From an uncultured Steroidobacteraceae bacterium (GTDB lineage: Bacteria; Pseudomonadota; Gammaproteobacteria; Steroidobacterales; Steroidobacteraceae), in the NCBI GenBank assembly GCA_955652625.1, contig CATPBM010000025.1, positions 1-6,476 on the forward strand: a DNA stretch of 6,476 bases, written 5' to 3'. The translations under genes and the position numbers were made by a program. Below, in pieces: positions 1 to 4,412 of the stretch (position 1 is the first letter of the stretch; each line of letters begins with the position of its first letter). The notes beneath the pieces were generated by a model, which was given only the letters and a program-made list of their open reading frames with translations, was not told the origin of the DNA and searched no databases.

Positions 1-505
1 CAATGTGCGCTGCGGACTCCGCTTCCGCGCCCGGGGTCCCTGCCTGGGCTGGGGCCTGTGCCGCGCGCGCTTTCAGGTCGCGGTAGCGCGCCGCCAGAGC
101 CCCCGCGCGCGGCTCGGGGATCGCCGCGAGCTGGCGCGAGGCCTCCTGGGGCTGGCCGCGCTCGAGCGCGGCCTGCGCGCTGAGCAGCGCGCGCTCGGTG
201 CGCTGGTCCGCGGACAGGGTGGTAGCCTCGCTCAGTCCGAGCATCCGCGTGGCGTCCTCCGTGCGGTGCGCCGCAAGGTAGGCACGTGCGGCGCGCAGCA
301 GAAACTCGTTGCGATCAGCGCCGCTGTTCTGAGCGGCCAGATCCTCGTAAACGCGGGCCGCGCCCGCCTCATCACCGGAAGCCTCGAGCGCCTCGGCACG
401 GTCCACGGCTGGGGGCAGGCCGCTGCGCTGCGTGAGGCTCGGACAGCCGCTTAAGGAAAGCGCCGTGAGCACGCTGAGGGCGAAGCGAATCATCCAGCGG
501 GGCAT
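1..505 (-). CDS. lpoA: LpoA/LppC-family lipoprotein, penicillin-binding protein activator (5' part only)
   Basis: The reading frame starts at ATG 505 and stays open for 168 codons to the window edge, so only the N-terminal part is seen. Residues 1-20 form a lipoprotein signal: MPRWMIR, a hydrophobic stretch, then a lipobox L18-S19-G20 with the lipidated Cys at 21. The mature part is rich in Ala, Leu, Arg and Glu helices (EALEASGDEAGAARVYEDL, then LLRAARAYLAA), like the TPR-like N-terminal domain of LpoA (YraM). In E. coli this outer-membrane lipoprotein reaches through the periplasm to activate the peptidoglycan synthase PBP1A; its C-terminal periplasmic-binding-like domain would lie outside the window. 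Divergence from rsmI is the classical yraM/yraL arrangement and supports the call. A GAGAGG Shine-Dalgarno lies 11 nt before the ATG; a second ATG at codon 5 is possible. Family assignment is good, the precise function inferred from homology and context. Confidence 0.82.
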   Translation of the reverse strand, partial: MPRWMIRFALSVLTALSLSGCPSLTQRSGLPPAVDRAEALEASGDEAGAARVYEDLAAQNSGADRNEFLLRAARAYLAAHRTEDATRMLGLSEATTLSADQRTERALLSAQAALERGQPQEASRQLAAIPEPRAGALAARYRDLKARAAQAPAQAGTPGAEAESAAHI

Positions 506-573
506 CGGTTGATGGGCCTCTCGTTGGCGGGCAAGATCGTTGGGCCGCGCATGTCAGGCGGCGCGAGGCGGAG

Positions 574-579
574 ATTATA
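574..579 (-). promoter_or_regulatory. Candidate -10 box of the lpoA promoter
   Basis: Read on the minus strand this is a perfect TATAAT hexamer in otherwise very GC-rich DNA. It would start transcription near 567, giving lpoA an untranslated leader of about 60 nt. No good -35 box sits at 16-18 nt; a TTGCAG occurs at 606-601 but with a 21-nt spacer. The box ends one base before the rsmI GTG, so polymerase bound here would cover the rsmI start region. This is a motif match only. Confidence 0.4.
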
Positions 580-1467
580 GTGGCCATGGGGCGCGGGCGG
601 CTGCAAGTGGTCGCTACACCGATCGGCAACCTCGCGGACCTGAGCGAGCGAGCGCGCACGGCACTGGCGGGCGCCGATCTCGTGGCCGCCGAGGACACCC
701 GCCACACCGCGGCGCTGCTCAAGGCCACCGGTATCGCAACACGGCTGGTCTCGCTGCACGAGCACAACGAGTCGCAGCGCGTGCCCGAGCTGCTCGCCCG
801 GCTCGCCGCGGGCGAGACGGTCGCGCTGGTGAGCGATGCGGGCACGCCGCTCCTCTCGGACCCCGGGTTCGAGCTGGTGCGGCGCGTCGCACAGGCCGGG
901 TACGAGGTGCAGGTAATCCCCGGCCCGTCGGCTATCACCGCAGCGCTCGCGGTCGCGGGGCTCCCCACCGATCGCTTCTGCTTCGAGGGCTTTCCGCCCT
1001 CGCGCGCGCAGGAGCGGCGCACGGCGTTCGCCGCCCTCGCGCAGGAGCCGCGCACGCTGGTTTTTTTCGAGGCTCCGCATCGCATCATCGCGACCCTCAC
1101 CGACCTGGCGGCAGAGTTCGGCGCTGAGCGGCTCGCCGTCGTCGCGCGCGAGCTCACCAAGGTCCACGAGACGGTCTACCGCGGCACGCTGGAGGAGTTG
1201 CTCGCGCGTGCGCAGACGGACAAGAACTTCCAGCGCGGGGAGGTCACGCTCGTGGTGCACGGCGCGGCGCCGGCCGCAGGCGGTGTCGATGAGCAACTGC
1301 TGCGCCGTGCCGTGGAACTGCTCGCTAAAGAGCTACCCCCCGGGCGAGCCGCGGCTATTGCGGCAGCGCTGAGCGGCGCCCCGCGCGCCCTGGCCTACGC
1401 ACTCCTGACGCGCGGCGGCGCAGGCTCCCGCCCCGGTGCACCCCCGGATGAAGAAGAAGCACCCTGA
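580..1467 (+). CDS. rsmI: 16S rRNA (cytidine1402-2'-O)-methyltransferase RsmI
   Basis: This 295-residue protein transfers a methyl group from S-adenosylmethionine to the 2'-O of C1402 in 16S rRNA, in the decoding centre near the P site. It belongs to the tetrapyrrole-methylase-like fold (YraL). The diagnostic motifs are all present and in order: TPIGNL at 13-18, AEDTRHT at 37-43, VSDAGTP at 84-90, PGPSA at 114-118, FEGF at 135-138, FFEAPHR at 162-168, RELTK at 190-194 and the GE pair at 220-221. The C-terminal part (about 238-278) fits the small helical domain of the family. Length is close to the 286 residues of E. coli RsmI. I chose GTG 580 because GGAG lies 6 nt upstream; ATG 586, two codons on, is the alternative (12-nt spacing). 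The gene diverges from lpoA and is followed by rnpB after 19 nt. Confidence 0.95.
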   Translation: MAMGRGRLQVVATPIGNLADLSERARTALAGADLVAAEDTRHTAALLKATGIATRLVSLHEHNESQRVPELLARLAAGETVALVSDAGTPLLSDPGFELVRRVAQAGYEVQVIPGPSAITAALAVAGLPTDRFCFEGFPPSRAQERRTAFAALAQEPRTLVFFEAPHRIIATLTDLAAEFGAERLAVVARELTKVHETVYRGTLEELLARAQTDKNFQRGEVTLVVHGAAPAAGGVDEQLLRRAVELLAKELPPGRAAAIAAALSGAPRALAYALLTRGGAGSRPGAPPDEEEAP

Positions 1468-1473
1468 ACAGCG

Positions 1474-1479
1474 TATTGT
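1474..1479 (+). promoter_or_regulatory. Candidate -10 box of the rnpB promoter
   Basis: TATTGT (4 of 6 matches to TATAAT) lies just after the rsmI stop and ends 7 nt before the inferred 5' end of the RNase P RNA, the expected spacing for a start site. The -35 position, inside the last rsmI codons, reads AAGAAG and is not a good match. rnpB could also be processed from an rsmI read-through transcript. Confidence 0.3.
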
Positions 1480-1486
1480 TGGCCCT

Positions 1487-1873
1487 GAGAGTCGGCCGGG
1501 CAGTCGCTGCTTTCGGGAGTCAAATCCCGGAGGTGGAGGAAAGTCCGGGCTCCGGCGGATCAGGTGCCAGGTAACCCCTGGGGGGCGCGAGCCCACGGAA
1601 AGTGCAACAGAGAGCAGACCGCCTAAGTCCCTCACGGGACCGGCAAGGGTGAAACGGTGCGGTAAGAGCGCACCGCGTCGGTGGCAACACGCGACGGCAC
1701 GGTAAACCCCACCTGGAGCAAGGCCAAATAGGGAAGCCGCTTCCGCCCGCAAGGATGGAAGCAGCGCCGATCCGCGCGCGCTTTCGGGTAGGCCGCTAGA
1801 GGTCCACGGTGACGGGGATCCCAGAGGAATGATTGCCCTCGACAGAACCCGGCTTACAGGCCGACTCTCTCTT
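1487..1873 (+). ncRNA. rnpB: RNase P RNA, bacterial type A
   Basis: This is the catalytic RNA that removes 5' leaders from pre-tRNAs. Both ends are set by a perfect 11-bp P1 helix, GAGAGTCGGCC at 1487-1497 with GGCCGACTCTC at 1859-1869. Conserved core segments are present in order: GGAGGAAAGTCCGGGC at 1535-1550, GTGCCAGGTAAC about 1565-1576, ACAGAGAGCAGACCGCC about 1608-1624, GGTGCGGTAAGAGCGCACC in the specificity domain about 1657-1675, AGCAAGGCCAAATAGGG about 1717-1733, and GACAGAACCCGGCTTA at 1841-1856. A P3 hairpin (1514-1518 with 1525-1529) is visible. The L15 GGU that pairs with the tRNA 3' CCA is at 1787-1789. The length, about 387 nt, compares with 377 nt in E. coli. The segment between the two sides of P15 is about 20 nt longer than in E. 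coli and carries an altered P6/P17 module (see findings). No rho-independent terminator with a T tract follows. Confidence 0.97.
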
Positions 1874-1900
1874 CCATCCGTGTCAGCCATATTCATGCAC

Positions 1901-2107
1901 ATGCGAACTACCATTATCATCGATGACGAGCTCCTCGCGAGGGCGCGGGAGCTGAGCGGTCTGCAGGAGAAAACCTCCGTGGTGCACGCGGGTCTGCGGG
2001 CCCTCATCGCTTGTGAGCAAGCACGGCGGCTCGCGGCGCTCGGCGGCACGGAACGGACGCTCAAGTCGATCCCGCGAAGGCGCAGCCGCGTTGCCGGACA
2101 GCGTTGA
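1901..2107 (+). CDS. vapB: VapB-family antitoxin of a type II toxin-antitoxin pair
   Basis: A 68-residue protein matching the short VapB antitoxins of the MRTT..IDDELL type. The N-terminus MRTTIIIDDELLARARELSG forms the ribbon-helix-helix DNA-binding part (about 1-45: strand 2-7, then two helices). The C-terminal LGGTERTLKSIPRRR (47-61) is the tail that in this family wraps the toxin and blocks its active site. By analogy it neutralises VapC and, as a dimer or with VapC, represses its own promoter. The frame is open upstream to an ATG at 1829, but that lies inside rnpB; family N-termini support ATG 1901, with ATG 1895 the near alternative. No Shine-Dalgarno is visible before either. Its stop is immediately followed by vapC. 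The gene symbol denotes the family, not a named ortholog. Confidence 0.85.
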   Translation: MRTTIIIDDELLARARELSGLQEKTSVVHAGLRALIACEQARRLAALGGTERTLKSIPRRRSRVAGQR

Positions 2108-2467
2108 GTGCTGGTCGACACGTCGGTTTGGATTGATCATCTGCGCCGGCGCAACCCCACGCTGGTCGCTCTGCTGGAGCAAGCGCGGGTCTGGACGCAC
2201 GCATTCGTGATCGGAGAGTTGGCCTGCGGGAATCTCGGCCGGCGCAGCGACGTGTTGACTTCGCTCGCCGCGCTACCACAGGTGCCGGCAGTTCCTCACC
2301 CGGAAGTGCTCGCGTTCCTCGACGCCCGCCGCCTGATGGGACGGGGTCTGGGATGGATCGAAGTGCACCTGCTGGCTGCGGCGACGCTGGCAAAGATCCC
2401 TTTCTGGACGCTCGACACGCGTCTCGCGACCGTCGCCGCGGAACTCGGCCTGCAGGTGCGCGATTGA
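2108..2467 (+). CDS. vapC: VapC-family toxin, PIN-domain ribonuclease
   Basis: This 119-residue protein fills a complete PIN domain. PIN toxins use a cluster of acidic residues to bind Mg2+ and cleave RNA, often initiator tRNA or the 23S sarcin-ricin loop; the target here cannot be read from sequence. Visible active-site residues are D4 (MLVDTSVWID), E37 (VIGELACG), E85 (GWIEVHLLAAA) and D103 (FWTLDTRL). Position 85 is usually Asp in this subfamily, so Glu is a conservative change. All other signature segments are intact, so the toxin is probably active. The start is GTG 2108, directly abutting the TGA of vapB with no spacer, which implies translational coupling and keeps toxin output tied to antitoxin. 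It converges on sspB with 30 nt between stops. Composition matches its neighbours, so there is no sign of very recent transfer. Confidence 0.9.
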   Translation: MLVDTSVWIDHLRRRNPTLVALLEQARVWTHAFVIGELACGNLGRRSDVLTSLAALPQVPAVPHPEVLAFLDARRLMGRGLGWIEVHLLAAATLAKIPFWTLDTRLATVAAELGLQVRD

Positions 2468-2497
2468 GCTGCCTTGAGCCGCGGTGCGGGGCGCGGT

Positions 2498-2896
2498 CTA
2501 CTTGACGACTTTCAGCTGCGGGCGGCGCGGGCCGCCTTCTTCGGTCTGCGGCGGGCCCCGCGGCGGCTCGGGTCCCAGATCCTGCTCGGAGAACACCATG
2601 CCCTCGCCGGTTTCGCGCGCGTAGACACCGAGCACCGCGCTCACCGGGAATCTCACATGGTGGATGACGCCGGCGAAGCGCGCGTCGAACTCGATGTCCT
2701 CGTTGCCCAGGCGCAGACGCTGCGTAGCCCCTTCGCTCAGGTTGAGTACGATCTTGCCGTCCTTGACGTAGGCACGCGGCACATCGGCACCCTCGCGCCC
2801 CGCATCGACGATCACGTGCGGGGTGTTGCCGCACTCGGCGATCCACTGGTGCATGGCCCGCAGCAGATACGGACGCTTGGGCAATGTCTTGTTCAT
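2498..2896 (-). CDS. sspB: SspB, adaptor (specificity-enhancing factor) of the ClpXP protease
   Basis: SspB binds ssrA-tagged polypeptides from stalled ribosomes and delivers them to ClpXP; it also delivers the RseA fragment in E. coli. The 132-residue protein shows the folded domain at about 6-106: KRPYLLRAMHQWI, NTPHVIVDA, GKIVLNLS, FDARFAGV and VSAVLGVYARE, all close to E. coli SspB. A flexible Pro/Gly/Glu linker follows, then the ClpX-binding tail RPQLKVVK at 125-132, nearly the same as RPALRVVK in E. coli. The linker is only about 17 residues, against over 40 in E. coli, explaining the shorter length. The frame stays open upstream inside sspA, but homology begins at ATG 2896. That ATG is 2 nt after the sspA stop (TAG-CC-ATG), so the two genes form one translation unit. 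Its 3' end converges on vapC. Confidence 0.95.
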   Translation of the reverse strand: MNKTLPKRPYLLRAMHQWIAECGNTPHVIVDAGREGADVPRAYVKDGKIVLNLSEGATQRLRLGNEDIEFDARFAGVIHHVRFPVSAVLGVYARETGEGMVFSEQDLGPEPPRGPPQTEEGGPRRPQLKVVK

Positions 2897-2898
2897 GG

Positions 2899-3522
2899 CT
2901 ACAGCAGACGCATTTCCTGCTCGCGCTCGGAGAGCCCCTCGCGGAACGCGGGCCGCGAGAACACGAGCTGCGCGTATTTCTCGATCGGCTGCGCCTGCGG
3001 GGGCAGGTCGATTTCGTAGTGAGGCAGCCGCCACAGCACGGGTGCAATGGTGGCGTCCACCAGCGAGAACTCGTCGGACAGGAAGTAAGGTTTCACCTTG
3101 AACAGATCCGTGCTCTGCAGAATGGTATCGCGCAGGATCTTCTTCAGCCTCACCGTCTGTTTCTTGTCCGGCTCCTGATCGATCTGCCGGGCCAGGCTGT
3201 ACCAGTCGCGCTCGATGCGGTAGAGCGCCAGGCGGAATTGCGCGCGCGTCACCGGGTCCACCGGCATGAGCGGCGGGTGCGGAAAGCGCTCGTCCAGGTA
3301 CTCGATAATGACCCGCGAGTCGTACAGCACGAGGTCGCGGTCCACGAGCGTGGGCACACTGTGATAGGGATTAAGGTCCAGCAGGTCCTCGGGAAAGCGC
3401 CCGGCCTCGACGCTCACGATGTCGATGCTGATGCCCTTCTCCGCGAGCACGATGCGCGTGCGATGACTCCACGGGTCATTGGGCGCGGAGAACAGCGTCA
3501 TGATGGATCGTCTGCTCGACAA
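2899..3522 (-). CDS. sspA: SspA, stringent starvation protein A (RNA-polymerase-associated, GST-like)
   Basis: SspA binds RNA polymerase holoenzyme and controls stationary-phase, acid-tolerance and virulence genes; it has a glutathione-S-transferase fold but is not known to act as a transferase. From the TTG at 3522 the product has 207 residues (E. coli 212). The thioredoxin-like N-terminal domain covers about 8-85 (MTLFSAPNDPWSHRTRIVLAEKG; NPYHSVPTLVDRD; IIEYLDERF). The PHP pocket (81-83 in FPHPPLMP), needed for activity in E. coli SspA, is intact. The helical C-terminal domain has RIERDWYSL and KPYFLSDEFSLVDATIAPVLWRLP motifs. I prefer TTG 3522 over ATG 3501 because AGGAG lies 7 nt before TTG while ATG has no good site, and because E. 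coli SspA has a similar extension (KRSVMTLFS there, RRSIMTLFS here). It sits 62 nt after petC and 2 nt before sspB. Confidence 0.93.
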   Translation of the reverse strand: MSSRRSIMTLFSAPNDPWSHRTRIVLAEKGISIDIVSVEAGRFPEDLLDLNPYHSVPTLVDRDLVLYDSRVIIEYLDERFPHPPLMPVDPVTRAQFRLALYRIERDWYSLARQIDQEPDKKQTVRLKKILRDTILQSTDLFKVKPYFLSDEFSLVDATIAPVLWRLPHYEIDLPPQAQPIEKYAQLVFSRPAFREGLSEREQEMRLL

Positions 3523-3529
3523 GTTTCCG

Positions 3530-3534
3530 CTCCT
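3530..3534 (-). promoter_or_regulatory. Shine-Dalgarno AGGAG that selects the sspA TTG start
   Basis: On the minus strand the sequence reads GCAGGAGCGGAAAC and then TTG. The AGGAG core is 7 nt from TTG 3522, an ideal distance, and about 28 nt from the later ATG 3501, too far to serve it. It is the strongest ribosome-binding site in this part of the window. Confidence 0.65.
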
Positions 3535-3558
3535 GCGACCCGTCTGATGGAAACGCCG

Positions 3559-3574
3559 GGGCGCCCGCGCGCCC
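3559..3574 (-). other. GC-rich hairpin in the petC-sspA spacer
   Basis: GGGCGC and GCGCCC form a 6-bp all-GC stem around a 4-nt loop in the 62-nt gap between the petC stop and the sspA start. No T tract follows, so it is not a standard rho-independent terminator. It could slow polymerase, mark an RNA-processing site or stabilise the upstream petABC message. Chance is also plausible at this GC content. Confidence 0.35.
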
Positions 3575-3584
3575 AATGCGACGG

Positions 3585-4412
3585 TCAGTGAACGTCCTTC
3601 CAGTACTCGCGCTTCACCAGCCACGCGAGCCAGGTGAATACCAGCAGAAACAATACCACCCATACACCCAGCGCGCGGCGCGCGGTCTGCGTTGGTTCGC
3701 TGACGTAGTCGAGAAAATTGACAGTGTCGCGCACGAAACCGTCGTACTGGGCGGCGCTCAGGCGCCCGGGCGCGAGCTGCTCGAAGTGGTCGAACACCTG
3801 GCTGCGGGTGATCTGGCCGTCTGCGCCCCTGCTCGCGACCTCGCGGAATACCGCGCGCTTGAGTCCTTCCAGCTCCGAAAGCACGTGCGGCATGGCGGTG
3901 GTCGGCAGGCGCAGGTTGTTGACGCCGGTCTGACGTGCTGGCTCGACGTAGAAGGTCTTCAGGAACTGGTATATGTAATCCCGGCCGCGCGCACGCGCCA
4001 TCAGCGACAGATCGGGCGGGGTCTTGCCGAACCAGGTCGCGGCATCGGCGGCGGGCATGCTGGTGAGAATGTACTGGGTTGCCTTGTCGCCCGGTGGCAG
4101 CAGATCCTGCTCCAGGAGCCGTTGCGGGATCGCCAGGTCCTGCCCCAGGCGCGACCAGCGCTCGTATTGCAGGGAGTGGCAGCCGAGACAGTAGCTTACG
4201 AAGTTGCGCGCGCCGCGCTGCGCGGACGGCAGGTCCGCGACGTCATTGTTGGCGCGCCAGCTCTGCCAGTCAGCCCCCACCTTGGCAACGGGCTCCCCGT
4301 TGCCGGCGGGTTCCTCGGCAGCGGCCATGCGCAGGCACGTCAGGGTGCTCGCCGACAGCAGCGCCGCGGCCATCCATAACCGCGCGCCGCGTCCGCCTGC
4401 GTCAGTGCGCAT
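3585..4412 (-). CDS. petC: Cytochrome c1 subunit of the ubiquinol-cytochrome c reductase (bc1) complex
   Basis: This subunit takes electrons from the Rieske protein and passes them to soluble cytochrome c at the periplasmic face. The 275-residue precursor has a signal peptide at about 1-32 (basic start, hydrophobic 13-25, likely cut near A32-E33). The haem-attachment motif C75-L-G-C78-H79 lies in NFVSYCLGCHSLQYERWSRLG, and M174 in LPTTAMPHVL is the expected sixth haem ligand. Typical c1 segments MPAADAATWFGKTPPDLSLMARARG and DYIYQFLKTFY are present. One C-terminal membrane anchor at about 247-266 is followed by VKREYWKDVH, whose basic residues face the cytoplasm. It starts at ATG 4412 inside the end of petB, overlapping by 11 nt, so translation is probably coupled. 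It is the last structural gene of petABC; sspA follows. Confidence 0.96.
   Translation of the reverse strand: MRTDAGGRGARLWMAAALLSASTLTCLRMAAAEEPAGNGEPVAKVGADWQSWRANNDVADLPSAQRGARNFVSYCLGCHSLQYERWSRLGQDLAIPQRLLEQDLLPPGDKATQYILTSMPAADAATWFGKTPPDLSLMARARGRDYIYQFLKTFYVEPARQTGVNNLRLPTTAMPHVLSELEGLKRAVFREVASRGADGQITRSQVFDHFEQLAPGRLSAAQYDGFVRDTVNFLDYVSEPTQTARRALGVWVVLFLLVFTWLAWLVKREYWKDVH

Noticed and set aside
5..454. Plus-strand 149-codon open frame over the lpoA region
   Set aside because: The minus strand has a signal peptide, a lipobox and LpoA-like helices in frame to the window edge; the plus frame is Arg-rich shadow sequence.
1061..1067. Run of seven T in rsmI, a possible slippage or programmed frameshift site
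   Set aside because: The frame is intact with conserved FFEAPHR motif across it, and no alternative product or downstream structure suggests regulated frameshifting.
372..1296. Two minus-strand open frames of over 260 codons across rsmI
   Set aside because: Both are antisense to the well-conserved rsmI in a GC-rich context, with low-complexity Arg/Ala/Ser composition and no recognisable motifs.
1436..1705. Open frame of 89 codons through rnpB
   Set aside because: The segment is explained by the highly conserved RNase P RNA; the peptide has no family resemblance.
1829..1900. Upstream start (ATG 1829) for vapB
   Set aside because: It lies inside the conserved 3' part of rnpB, including the P1 strand, and adds 24 residues that VapB proteins do not have.
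2468..2497. Possible bidirectional terminator between convergent vapC and sspB
   Set aside because: The 30-nt spacer is GC-rich but has no stable perfect stem followed by T or A tracts on either strand.
2897..3034. Longer N-terminus for SspB within sspA
   Set aside because: The extra 46 residues overlap the conserved end of sspA in another frame, and SspB homology begins at ATG 2896.
2884..3591. Plus-strand 235-codon open frame antisense to sspA
   Set aside because: It mirrors sspA codons and has no independent signal; sspA homology is continuous on the minus strand.
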